DNA from: JACVRW01 sp963764665
Lineage (GTDB): Bacteria; Actinomycetota; Thermoleophilia; Solirubrobacterales; Thermoleophilaceae
Assembly (NCBI GenBank): GCA_963764665.1
Contig: CAVXTL010000021.1
Location: 1 to 64,000 of the forward strand
Direction of reading: 5' to 3'
Length of the DNA stretch: 64,000 nt
Shown here: piece by piece, positions 23,921 through 32,246 of the stretch
Layout of the letters: each line of letters opens with the position of its first letter
Position numbering within the stretch: position 1 is the first letter of the stretch
Notes under the pieces: model-generated
Told to the model about the DNA's origin: nothing
Seen by the model: the letters and a program-made list of their open reading frames with translations, nothing else
The model's database searches: none
Made by a program: the position numbers and the translations under genes

Positions 23921-26077
23921 ATGAGCCATCGCCAGCGACAGTCGAGGAGACGTCGGCGGCGCGGCGGCGGCCGCAACAAGGCCCTGCTCGCGGTCGGCGT
24001 GCTCGCCATCACCTGCACCATCGCGGTGCTCTCGCTCGCCGGCTACGTGCTGGCGATCGCCGCCACCGCGCCCGACCTCGACGAGCTCAAGCCCACCGAC
24101 AAGGGGGAGAGCTCCGTGATCTTCGCCGCCGACGGCTCGCGGCTCGGGTACGTGCAGGCGGACGTGGTCCGCACCGTGATCCCCTGGAGCAGGATCCCCA
24201 CCGTGCTCCGCCGGGCCACCGTGGCCATCGAGGACGAGCGCTTCTACAAGCACAAGGGCGTGGACTACAACGCGATCGTGCGCGCCGGGGTCCGCAACCT
24301 TGAGTCGGGCGAGAACCTCCAGGGTGGTTCCACCATCACGCAGCAGCTGGTGCGAGCGCTCTACATCAAGGACCCGCAGCGGAACCTGCCGCGCAAGATC
24401 CGCGAGGCCAAGCTCGCCTCGGAGCTTGAGGACGAGCACTCGAAGACCTGGATCCTCCACCACTACCTGAACGACATCCCGTACGGCACCGTCGGCGGGC
24501 GCACGGCGATCGGGATCGAGGCCGCAGCGGTGGTCTTCTTCTCCAAGCACGCCAAGGAACTGACCTTGCCCGAGGCCGCCACCCTCGCCGGCCTGCCCCA
24601 GGCGCCCTCCCAGTACAACCCGTTCCGCAACCCCACGGCCGCGCTCGAGCGGCGCAACGAGGTGCTCGAGCGAATGGCGGAGAACGGCTTCATCTCCCAC
24701 GGCGAGGCGGACGCCGCCGCGCAGAGCCCGCTCGGCGTGAAGCACGGCACGCGCTACAGCACCCGGCGCGAGCCGTACTTCTTCGACTTCGTCCAGGAGC
24801 AGCTGATCCAGAAGTACGGCGTGGGCGTGTTCAGGCGCGGGGGCCTGAAGATCCACACCACGATCAACCCCTCGCTCCAGGAGGCGGCGCGGCAGGCGAT
24901 CGCCGGGCAGCTGCCGTATCCGGACGACCCGTCGTCGGCGATCGTGTCGATCGACCCGTCGAACGGCTACATCCGCGCCATGGCGTCGAGCGGCGCGTAC
25001 AAGGACCAGGAGTTCAACCTGGCCGCGCAGGGCCACCGCCAGCCGGGCTCCGCCTTCAAGACGATGGTGCTGACCACGGCCATCCGCAAGGGCGTGGACC
25101 CGAACCGCACGACCTACGTGTCGAAGGCGCTGTCGCTCGACGTGGGCGACGGCTCGCCGCCGTGGGACGTCAAGACCTACGACGGGAGCTACCGCGGCAC
25201 GATGAGCCTCACCCAGGCCACGCTCTCCTCCGACAACACCGTCTACGCGCAGCTGATCCTCGACCTGGGCGCCAAGGCGGTGCGCGAGACCGCCGAGCTG
25301 ATGGGCATCACCACGAAGCTCGACGCCTATCCGGCGGAGGGCCTCGGCGGCCTGCGGCGCGGCGTGTCGCCGCTCGAGATGGCGAACGCGTACGCCACGC
25401 TGGCGTCAGGCGGCATTCGCAACGAGCCCAAGGCGATCACCAAGGTCGTGTTCCCGGACGGCAAGTCCGACGACCTCGGCGAGCCCAAGCGCGAGCGCGC
25501 GTTCTCCGACGGCGTGGCCTACGAGGTCACCAAGATCCTCCAGCAGAACGTGCTCGGCGGCACCGGCACGGCCGCCCAGATCGGCTGTCCCACGGCCGGC
25601 AAGACGGGCACCACCGACAACTTCAACGACGCCTGGTTCGTGGGCTACACGCCGCACCTGTCCTCGTCGGTGTGGGTGGGCTACCCGAACGCCCTGGTCG
25701 AGATGCGCAGCGTGCACGGCATCAGCGTGGCCGGCGGAACCTTCCCGGCCTCGATCTGGCACGACTACATGATGGTCGCCCACGGTGACGACTGCGATTC
25801 GTTCGAGCTACCCACCGAGCCCGCCACGTTCTCGCCCTTCTTCGGGAAGTACGCGAGCACGGGCAAGACCGGGACCTACTACTACGGCGACGACGACGAT
25901 GAGGCCGAGGACGACGAGGACACGGGCGACAACTCCGCGGGCGGCCAGGACTACAAGGGCTACGACCCGCGCCTCTACGAGGCTCCGCCCCAGGGAGCGC
26001 CCGACACCGGCGGTCCCACGCCCGACGAGGGAGGGGGCGCCAGCCCCCAGGACGAGCCGCTGCAGGGTCCGGGCTAG
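23921..26077 (+). CDS. Class A penicillin-binding protein 1A (GT51 plus transpeptidase)
   Basis: This 718-residue protein is bifunctional. A basic N-tail (RQSRRRRRRGGGRNK) and one membrane anchor (residues 20-48) precede the GT51 glycosyltransferase (about 60-240), with the catalytic Glu in VAIEDERFYKHKG and GGSTITQQLVRALY. The transpeptidase domain has SAFKTM (nucleophilic Ser near residue 377), SSDN and GKTGTTDN (near 560). It polymerises and cross-links peptidoglycan outside the membrane. The C-terminal extension of about 70 residues is acidic, then Pro/Gly-rich (YYGDDDDEAEDDEDTGDN), probably wall-exposed. It is convergent with the 26074 gene, overlapping 4 bp. Confidence 0.95.
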   Translation: MSHRQRQSRRRRRRGGGRNKALLAVGVLAITCTIAVLSLAGYVLAIAATAPDLDELKPTDKGESSVIFAADGSRLGYVQADVVRTVIPWSRIPTVLRRATVAIEDERFYKHKGVDYNAIVRAGVRNLESGENLQGGSTITQQLVRALYIKDPQRNLPRKIREAKLASELEDEHSKTWILHHYLNDIPYGTVGGRTAIGIEAAAVVFFSKHAKELTLPEAATLAGLPQAPSQYNPFRNPTAALERRNEVLERMAENGFISHGEADAAAQSPLGVKHGTRYSTRREPYFFDFVQEQLIQKYGVGVFRRGGLKIHTTINPSLQEAARQAIAGQLPYPDDPSSAIVSIDPSNGYIRAMASSGAYKDQEFNLAAQGHRQPGSAFKTMVLTTAIRKGVDPNRTTYVSKALSLDVGDGSPPWDVKTYDGSYRGTMSLTQATLSSDNTVYAQLILDLGAKAVRETAELMGITTKLDAYPAEGLGGLRRGVSPLEMANAYATLASGGIRNEPKAITKVVFPDGKSDDLGEPKRERAFSDGVAYEVTKILQQNVLGGTGTAAQIGCPTAGKTGTTDNFNDAWFVGYTPHLSSSVWVGYPNALVEMRSVHGISVAGGTFPASIWHDYMMVAHGDDCDSFELPTEPATFSPFFGKYASTGKTGTYYYGDDDDEAEDDEDTGDNSAGGQDYKGYDPRLYEAPPQGAPDTGGPTPDEGGGASPQDEPLQGPG

Positions 26078-27150
26078 CGCGCCGGCGGCTGGACCGGCGC
26101 CTTGGCGCTGACGCCTGACCCGGCCTTGTCCACAGACTCGGCCTTGTCCACCGAACTGGCCTTGTCCATCGCCACGACGATGGCCACGTAGGCAAGCTCG
26201 ATAGCGGTCTGGAAGATGCGGAAGCCCACGGCGATCGCCGTGGCCACGGTGTCGTCGAGCACCGCGGACATCGCCACGGCGAGCGCGGCGTCCCGGGTGC
26301 CGAGCCCGCTCGGCACGACGAAGGTGAGCACGGCCACGCAGAACGCCACCGGGTAGGCGGCGGCCACGTACGGGAAGTCGGAGCCCGAGAGCGGCACCAG
26401 CGCCTTGGCGAACGCGTACAGGCCGATGCCGATCACGGCCCAGCAGCCGATGTACATCAGCGAGAACTTCAGGACCTGCGGGAACGAGAGCACCTGAGGC
26501 AGCGGCTCGCGTCCGAGCTTGCGCAGGCCGAAGTTGGCGAGGGGGGCGAACACGCGCGGGTGGAGGAACGTGAGCACGATCGGGATCAGCAGGAGCACGG
26601 CGTAGCGCGCCGGCTGGTCGTCCAGGTCGGGCAGCTGGATCACGAAGTACGCGCCGACCATCACGGCGGTGCCGAAGCCGAGCACCAGCTCGTACGCGAT
26701 GCTCGCCAGCGTGACCCGCTTGGGCACGCCCTCCTTCTCGGCCATGACCATGCGGCCCACGACCATGAGCGCGTTGGTGGGCACGTAGCGCGCGAGCAGC
26801 GACTTGCCCCAGATGGAGCGGGCGGGGCGGGCGCGCAGGTGGCTCTCGCCGAGGGAGTGGACCATCAACCGCCAGATCTCGCCCTGGAAGAAGTAGAGGC
26901 CGAACACGCCCAGGACCGAGAGCGCGAGCCATGCGGGCTCGAAGTGCCACTCGAAGTCCTCCGGAATCTCGTTCCACTGGCGGACGACGAAGAAGACGAG
27001 GCACGCGAAGATGAGGCCCGCCAGAGCCCATTGGAGCGCGAGCCGGGCGCGGGGGCTGCTCGGGCCGATCGAGCTGATGCCGGCCGCGGCGGTGCCGGCC
27101 CGTTCCAGCAATGTGGTTGTCTTACCCCCGCCGTCGTCTCCTGTGGCCAT
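26074..27150 (-). CDS. Lysylphosphatidylglycerol synthase TM region/UPF0104-type membrane protein
   Basis: This 358-residue protein from the ATG at 27150 has eight to nine membrane helices. YVPTNALMVVGRMVMAEKEG and FVVPSGLGTRDAALAVAMS match the conserved loops of the MprF-flippase-like (UPF0104, COG0392) family, here without the C-terminal aminoacyl-transferase domain. It is probably a lipid or lipid-linked-sugar transporter in the cytoplasmic membrane. The tail ends in an imperfect six-residue repeat around VDKA (residues 330-348). TACAGT six nt before the ATG suggests leaderless transcription. It is divergent from thiL. Confidence 0.85.
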   Translation of the reverse strand: MATGDDGGGKTTTLLERAGTAAAGISSIGPSSPRARLALQWALAGLIFACLVFFVVRQWNEIPEDFEWHFEPAWLALSVLGVFGLYFFQGEIWRLMVHSLGESHLRARPARSIWGKSLLARYVPTNALMVVGRMVMAEKEGVPKRVTLASIAYELVLGFGTAVMVGAYFVIQLPDLDDQPARYAVLLLIPIVLTFLHPRVFAPLANFGLRKLGREPLPQVLSFPQVLKFSLMYIGCWAVIGIGLYAFAKALVPLSGSDFPYVAAAYPVAFCVAVLTFVVPSGLGTRDAALAVAMSAVLDDTVATAIAVGFRIFQTAIELAYVAIVVAMDKASSVDKAESVDKAGSGVSAKAPVQPPAR

Positions 27151-27156
27151 CGAAAC

Positions 27157-27162
27157 ACTGTA
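27157..27162 (-). promoter_or_regulatory. Putative -10 box (TACAGT), leaderless
   Basis: TACAGT ends 6 nt before the ATG at 27150. The whole divergent interval to the thiL GTG at 27166 is only 15 bp, so transcripts from both promoters must be nearly leaderless or overlap the opposite gene. Confidence 0.45.
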
Positions 27163-27165
27163 ACC

Positions 27166-28107
27166 GTGGTCGAGCGATCTCTGATCCAGACGATCGAGGG
27201 GGTTATTGCGAACCGAAGCGACCGGATCGTGCGCTGGACCGGCGACGATGCGGCGGTCGTGAGAGCCCGTCCGTTCGCGGTGACGTCGATCGACAGCGTG
27301 GCGGACGGGGTGCACTTCGACCTCGCCACGCACACAGCGGAGGACGTGGGCTGGAAGGCTCTCGCCACCGCGCTGTCGGATCTGGCGGCGATGGGCGCCG
27401 AGCCCGGAGAGGCCTATGTGGCGCTGGCGCTCCCGCGCCATTTCGAGGACGGGCCCGCGCTCGTGGCCGGGATGGAGGAGCTGGCGGAGACATCCGGCGC
27501 CACGATCGCGGGGGGCGACGTGATCCTCGCGCCCCACCTGATCGTGACCGTCTCGGTCACGGGGTGGGCCGAGCGCGAGGCCGACCTGGTCGGGCGCGAC
27601 GGGGCCCGGCCCGGCGATCTGGTGGGCGTGACCGGGGAGCTGGGGGGATCCGAGGCCGGCCGCCTGCTGCTGGCCCGCGGCGAGAGCCGGGAAAGCGAGC
27701 CGGCCCGGCGCCACCTCCGGCCCGAGCCCAGGCTGAAGGCGGGATTGGCGCTGGCGGCCGCGGGTGCGACGGCGATGATCGACGTGAGCGACGGCCTGGC
27801 CACCGACGCCGGCCACCTGGCCGAGCGGAGCGGCGTTCAGCTGCGGATCGGCATGGAGGACCTCCCGCTGGCCGCGGGGGTGGGCGACGTGACGGGCGAG
27901 CCGCGGGCCTTCGCCGCCTCGGGGGGCGACGACTACGAGCTTCTCGTGACCATGCCGCCGGACCGGGCCGAGGAGGCCCTGGCCGGAGCGGCGGCGGCGG
28001 GGGTCCCGCTCACGTGGCTAGGCCGCGTCGCGGCCGGCGCCGGACTCGTCCTGCTCGGCGAGAAAGGAGAGGAGCTGCCCGGTCTCGAGGGCTACGAACA
28101 CGCCTGA
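27166..28107 (+). CDS. thiL: Thiamine-monophosphate kinase
   Basis: This 313-residue enzyme of the PurM/ThiL fold makes thiamine pyrophosphate from the monophosphate and ATP. The N-terminal WTGDDAAVV and SIDSVADGVHFDL bind metal and phosphate. GWKALATALSDLAAMGAEP, IAGGDVI, IDVSDGLATDAGHL and GGDDYELL are further family motifs. The GTG at 27166 (VVERSLIQTIEGVIA) is chosen because the divergent gene starts 16 bp away. Its 3' end is antisense to a short FlgM-like ORF. No other thi gene is near. Confidence 0.92.
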   Translation: MVERSLIQTIEGVIANRSDRIVRWTGDDAAVVRARPFAVTSIDSVADGVHFDLATHTAEDVGWKALATALSDLAAMGAEPGEAYVALALPRHFEDGPALVAGMEELAETSGATIAGGDVILAPHLIVTVSVTGWAEREADLVGRDGARPGDLVGVTGELGGSEAGRLLLARGESRESEPARRHLRPEPRLKAGLALAAAGATAMIDVSDGLATDAGHLAERSGVQLRIGMEDLPLAAGVGDVTGEPRAFAASGGDDYELLVTMPPDRAEEALAGAAAAGVPLTWLGRVAAGAGLVLLGEKGEELPGLEGYEHA

Positions 28108-28203
28108 GGCCACCATCGCCTCGGCCACGGCCCGCTCGTTCACGACGTACTCGCCGCGCTCCAGCCTGCGCCGCAGCGCGCCATCGATCCTCATGCGGGT
28201 CAT
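28018..28203 (-). CDS. Small FlgM-like (anti-sigma-28-like) protein
   Basis: This ORF has 61 residues with a strong Shine-Dalgarno (aaggagagg) before the ATG at 28203. RRLERGEYVVNERAVAEAMV resembles the FlgM C-terminal motif (GeYxVdxxxVAexll). It overlaps the last 90 bp of thiL in antisense, so one of the two 3' ends is constrained by the other. No flagellar gene is present in the window. A role in sigma-factor control is only suggested by the motif. Confidence 0.6.
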   Translation of the reverse strand: MTRMRIDGALRRRLERGEYVVNERAVAEAMVASGVFVALETGQLLSFLAEQDESGAGRDAA

Positions 28204-28282
28204 CTGTGCCTCTCCTTCCACGCTCCTTATCGGCACGGTGCGGGCCGGCGCGCCAGCGGGGCGAGCCTCCGTGGACGACTGT

Positions 28283-30061
28283 TCAGCGGCGCAGCGCCGA
28301 CTCCGTGCCTCCGAGCGAGCCGGGCCCCGCGTAGCGTCCCGGCCCGTAAACCGGCGGCCCACCGGGCTTCACGGCCTCCGGTCTCTCCCTCGGCGTCCGC
28401 CGCGTGAGCTCGATCACCGCACCGAGGGCGCCGAGCCACAGGCAGCCGATCAGCACCGTCGCGAGCCCCAGCGTGTGACCGGTCACGAGCAGCAGCAGGT
28501 ACCAGAGGCTCTCGAGCGGGTCGAGCGACAGGGCGAACAGGTAGTAGAGCCATACGAGCGCTCCGGGGAGCGCGCCGAGCGCCACCAGCAGCGCCCGCGC
28601 CCGGCGCGGCGGTGAGGGCCGTGTGAGAGCCGTGAGCGTCCAGAGGTGCGCGGCGGGCACCGCCAGCAGCGCCGCGTACGGATTGAGCGCCCAGAGCAGC
28701 ACCGCCGCCGCCACGAGCGCGAGCGCCAGGGCCACGCCGGCGCCCGGGTCGGTGGGATCCGCGAGAGCGGGCTCGGGCCGCACGGCCAGGCGCCGCGCCA
28801 CCAGCCCGCCCGCCACGGCGGCGGCCACCACTGCGGCGAGCACCGCCAGCGCCGCGCCGTCGAGCGGAATGTCGCTCGGGGGCATGGGTGCGGGCGGCGG
28901 CGCCGGGGTGGCGCCCACCAGCGCCAGCAGCTCCGCCACCGCCACGGCGCACAGGAACGCAGCCGCCCACGCCCCGATCCAGCGCATCCACGGGAGCACC
29001 GCCACCCTCCGCCGGCGCGCCCGCGCCAGGGCGTCCACGCTCACCGCGAGCGTGGGCAGCAGCAGCGTGCCGGCCAGCAGGGCGATGGCCCAGCCGGGCA
29101 CCACCTGGCTCACCGCCAGGAGGTAGGTCTCGGGGCCGCGCTCGACCCGAGCCCGCTGGTCGACGGCGGTCACGGTGCGCAGCGTCGCCCGGCCGAGCGT
29201 GCCCAGACGGTCCTCGTCCACCGACTCGGGCCCACCGTTCCCGGCCGGCGGGAGCTCGCCGCTTCCCGATATCCGCACCGCGTTGAAGCCGCGCTCGAGC
29301 AGCGGGCCCTGAGCGCCCACGCCCACGGGGAACGAGAGCCGCGCGAGCTGGCCCAGCGTTCCGCTTCCCTCCGCGGAGCGGTTCAGCTCCTGGCGGATCG
29401 AGTCGGCCACCGTGCGCTGGAGGGCTATGCCGGCCCGCTTGGAGTCATTGGACCACGCCTGCAGGAACGGGCCGCGGCGCGTGTGCGACCCGAGATCGGA
29501 CATCACGAGCACCGCGTCGACCTGCTCGGGCGAGCCGAGCGCCTCCGCCAGCTCGATCGCTCCAACCTCGCCGAGCGTGGAGCCGTCGGTGGACGCGAGC
29601 ACGAGCGTCTTGCGCGTGGAGCGCCCCTCGAACACGCGCGCCAGCTCGAGCAGCGCCGCCGTGTCCGCTGCGCTGCCCGCGGCGTCGGGGGTCACCGACG
29701 CGTCGCGCTCGGCCACGACCACTATCTGGCGGCGCGTGCTGCCGGCCCGCCGGCCGATCACGTTCACGAGGTCGCGGCCGGCGTGCGAGAAGCGGTCGAT
29801 CCGGGGGACGAAGCCGCTCTCGTCCAGCCGCGCCGCCACCAGAGCCGCCGTTGCCCGATCCCCGCGGCTGCCCGCCGTGCGAACAGGGTGCTCCTCCGCG
29901 ATCGCATCGGCCCTGGCGGCGGCCGCGCGACCGTCGAAGAGCACGTCCGCGGCGAGCCCCTGCGGCAGTGGCCTCGGGCGATCCTGGAGCGAGAACATCG
30001 CGAGTACCACCGCCAACAGGGCGGGCACGAACGCCACCCTGTAAACGCTCAGCTCGATCAC
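28283..30061 (-). CDS. M28-peptidase-like domain fused to a large membrane region, probably inactive
   Basis: This 592-residue protein has one N-terminal membrane helix, then an extracytoplasmic Zn-aminopeptidase-like domain (about 40-290), then seven to eight helices and a Gly/Pro tail. In M28 enzymes the first metal ligands form HxD and a DD pair. Here the corresponding stretch reads VVVAERDASVTPDAAGSAAD with Glu in place of His and no DD pair, so peptidase activity is unlikely. LLELARVFEGRSTRKTLVL matches the following family block. It is divergent from the two-component operon. It may be a membrane scaffold or a pseudo-peptidase. Confidence 0.7.
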   Translation of the reverse strand: MIELSVYRVAFVPALLAVVLAMFSLQDRPRPLPQGLAADVLFDGRAAAARADAIAEEHPVRTAGSRGDRATAALVAARLDESGFVPRIDRFSHAGRDLVNVIGRRAGSTRRQIVVVAERDASVTPDAAGSAADTAALLELARVFEGRSTRKTLVLASTDGSTLGEVGAIELAEALGSPEQVDAVLVMSDLGSHTRRGPFLQAWSNDSKRAGIALQRTVADSIRQELNRSAEGSGTLGQLARLSFPVGVGAQGPLLERGFNAVRISGSGELPPAGNGGPESVDEDRLGTLGRATLRTVTAVDQRARVERGPETYLLAVSQVVPGWAIALLAGTLLLPTLAVSVDALARARRRRVAVLPWMRWIGAWAAAFLCAVAVAELLALVGATPAPPPAPMPPSDIPLDGAALAVLAAVVAAAVAGGLVARRLAVRPEPALADPTDPGAGVALALALVAAAVLLWALNPYAALLAVPAAHLWTLTALTRPSPPRRARALLVALGALPGALVWLYYLFALSLDPLESLWYLLLLVTGHTLGLATVLIGCLWLGALGAVIELTRRTPRERPEAVKPGGPPVYGPGRYAGPGSLGGTESALRR

Positions 30062-30089
30062 GCCGTCGAAAACACCACCTCGCGCAACC

Positions 30090-30095
30090 TACAAT
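30090..30095 (+). promoter_or_regulatory. Putative -10 box (TACAAT), leaderless
   Basis: TACAAT lies 7 nt before the GTG at 30103 of the response-regulator operon. It is close to the sigma-70 consensus and would start transcription at or next to the start codon. Confidence 0.5.
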
Positions 30096-30102
30096 CTCGA
30101 AG

Positions 30103-30804
30103 GTGACGGGTTCGACCCCCCGCATCCTCCTCGTGGACGACGAGGAGGCCGTGCAGAAGCTGCTCACCTACCCACTGCGGAAAGAGGGCTACCAGGTCGT
30201 TCCCGCGCTGGACGGCGTCGAGGCGCTCGAGCGCCTTCGCGAGGACAACTTCGACCTCGTGGTGCTGGACGTGATGCTGCCGCGCCGCGACGGCTTCGAC
30301 GTGTGCAGGCAGATCCGCTCCCGCAGCACCGTGCCGATCATCATGCTCACGGCCAAGACCGAGGAGATCGACAAGGTGCTCGGCCTGGAGCTCGGCGCCG
30401 ACGACTACATAACCAAGCCGTTCTCCGTGCGCGAGTTCCGGAGTCGCGTGAAGGCCGTGCTGCGTCGTGCTGCGCTCTCGAGCTCGGGAGAGCGGCTCGA
30501 GGCGCCGATCCACGCGGGCAATCTGGAGGTGGACTTCGAGCGCAGGCAGGTGACCATCCGCGACCAGGCCGTGCAGCTCACCTACGTCGAGTTCGAGATC
30601 CTCGCGGCGCTGGCCCAGGCGCCCGGCCGGGTGCACAGCCGGACCACCCTGCTCGAGCGCGTCTGGGGCGACAGCGCCTACCGCGACCCGCGCACGATCG
30701 ACGTGCACATCCGGCACCTGCGTGAGAAGCTCGAGCGCGACTCCGGTGAGCCCGAGCTCATCCTCACGGTGCGCGGCGTGGGCTACCGCTTCCAAGACAG
30801 CTGA
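30103..30804 (+). CDS. OmpR/PhoB-family response regulator
   Basis: This 233-residue protein has a receiver domain (RILLVDDEEAVQKLL; phospho-acceptor Asp near residue 56 in VVLDVMLPRRDGF; Lys in DDYITKPFSVRE) and a C-terminal winged helix (VQLTYVEFEILAALAQAPGR, DVHIRHLREKLE, VRGVGYRF). It is the cytoplasmic DNA-binding partner of the kinase encoded 5 bp downstream. The GTG start is supported by the promoter spacing. The HtrA protease gene in the same operon suggests an envelope-stress regulon, like MprAB-PepD of mycobacteria; that parallel is inference. Confidence 0.93.
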   Translation: MTGSTPRILLVDDEEAVQKLLTYPLRKEGYQVVPALDGVEALERLREDNFDLVVLDVMLPRRDGFDVCRQIRSRSTVPIIMLTAKTEEIDKVLGLELGADDYITKPFSVREFRSRVKAVLRRAALSSSGERLEAPIHAGNLEVDFERRQVTIRDQAVQLTYVEFEILAALAQAPGRVHSRTTLLERVWGDSAYRDPRTIDVHIRHLREKLERDSGEPELILTVRGVGYRFQDS

Positions 30805-30809
30805 TCCGG

Positions 30810-32246
30810 GTGCTCCGGCTCCGCTCCCTCCGCAACAAGCTGGCACTGCTCTTCTTCGGCATCACGGCAGCCGCCTTCGCGGTCATCTACTTCGTGGTGG
30901 TGCCGCAGCTCGAGTCGAACCTGGAGAGCCGCCGGCTCCAGGACCTGCGCCGCTCCGCCGTCCAGGGGCGCGCACCGCTCGAGGAGGTGCTCGCGGGTGA
31001 AGCGTCCTCGCCGACGATCAACCGCCGCGTCCGCATCGTCCAGGACGCCACCGACGCGCGCGTGACGCTGCTCAACTGGGAGGAGTCGTTCGCCGGCCCG
31101 CAGGGCCGCGGACGCGAGCTCCGCTTCTACCCCCTCTCGGACTCGCGCGAGGCGGAGCGGGACTTCCCGCGCGACGACGCGCTCACGCGCGAGGCCGTGG
31201 TGACCGGGCACAGCCAGAGCGGCTTCGGCGCGTTCGACGGCCAGAAGCTCGGCCTGGTGGCGCAGCCGCTCATGGATCGCGGCAGGCCCGCCTGGGTCGC
31301 GCTCTACTCGCAGGACCTCGAGGACGTGGCGGAGACGGTGTCGTTCGTCCGCGAGCGCGTGCTGATCGCCACCGGGGCGGCGCTCCTGCTCGCCCTGGTG
31401 GGCGGCTACCTGGTTGCGCGCGCCCTGGCGCGCAGGGTGCGGCGACTGGAGGTCGCGGCGCGCGAGGTGGCCCGCGGTCGCTACATCGAGCCGCTCCCCG
31501 AGACCTCGCGCGACGAGCTCGGCGAGCTCACCCGCACCTTCAACGAGATGCAGGAGCAGCTGCGGCGGGTCGACATCGCCCAGCGGGAGTTCATCGCCAC
31601 CGCGTCCCACGAGCTGCGCACGCCGATCTTCTCGCTCGCCGGGTTCGTGGAGCTGCTGCAGGACGAGGAGCTCGACGAGCACACGCGGCGCGAGTTCCTC
31701 GACACCATGAGCGAGCAGGTTGCGCGACTGCAGAAGCTGTCGGTGGATCTGCTCGACCTCTCGCGCCTCGACACGGGCTCCCTCCAGCTCGAGCGCGAGC
31801 CGGTGGACCTCGCCGAGCTGGCACGCTCCGTGGTGGTCGAGTTCGCCCCGGCTCTCACCGACCACGACACAGACCTCGAGGTGAAACTGCCGACAGAGGG
31901 ACCAGACGCGCGCTGCGATCGAGAGCGCGTGGCCCAGATCATGCGCATCCTGCTCGACAACGCGATCCGCCATACCCCGGAGGGCACCCCGGTGACGGTG
32001 TCGGCCGTGCGCATCAACGGATCCGCAACGCTCACGGTCTCCGACCTCGGGCCCGGGCTCTCGGAGAGCACCCGCGCGCAGGCCTTCGAGCGGTTCTTCA
32101 CGGGGGACGCCACCCGCGGCGCCGGCCTGGGACTGGCGATCGCGCGCGAGCTGGCCGAGCGCATGGACGGCCACCTCCGGCTCGCTCCGCACAGCCGCGG
32201 CGCCAGCTTCACGCTCGATCTCCCGTCGGACGAGGAGCCGGCGTGA
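30810..32246 (+). CDS. Sensor histidine kinase
   Basis: This 478-residue protein has a first membrane helix at about residues 12-30, an extracytoplasmic sensor of about 150 residues, a second helix near 185-205 (LIATGAALLLALVGGYLVAR), and a HAMP domain ending ELTRTFNEMQEQLRR. The DHp H-box is TASHELRTPIFSLAGF with phospho-His near residue 267. The ATPase has DNAIRHTPEGTPV, DLGPGLS and GAGLGLAIAREL. It is a complete transmitter that autophosphorylates and passes phosphate to the regulator upstream. The stop overlaps the HtrA start (GTGA). The signal is unknown. Confidence 0.93.
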   Translation: MLRLRSLRNKLALLFFGITAAAFAVIYFVVVPQLESNLESRRLQDLRRSAVQGRAPLEEVLAGEASSPTINRRVRIVQDATDARVTLLNWEESFAGPQGRGRELRFYPLSDSREAERDFPRDDALTREAVVTGHSQSGFGAFDGQKLGLVAQPLMDRGRPAWVALYSQDLEDVAETVSFVRERVLIATGAALLLALVGGYLVARALARRVRRLEVAAREVARGRYIEPLPETSRDELGELTRTFNEMQEQLRRVDIAQREFIATASHELRTPIFSLAGFVELLQDEELDEHTRREFLDTMSEQVARLQKLSVDLLDLSRLDTGSLQLEREPVDLAELARSVVVEFAPALTDHDTDLEVKLPTEGPDARCDRERVAQIMRILLDNAIRHTPEGTPVTVSAVRINGSATLTVSDLGPGLSESTRAQAFERFFTGDATRGAGLGLAIARELAERMDGHLRLAPHSRGASFTLDLPSDEEPA

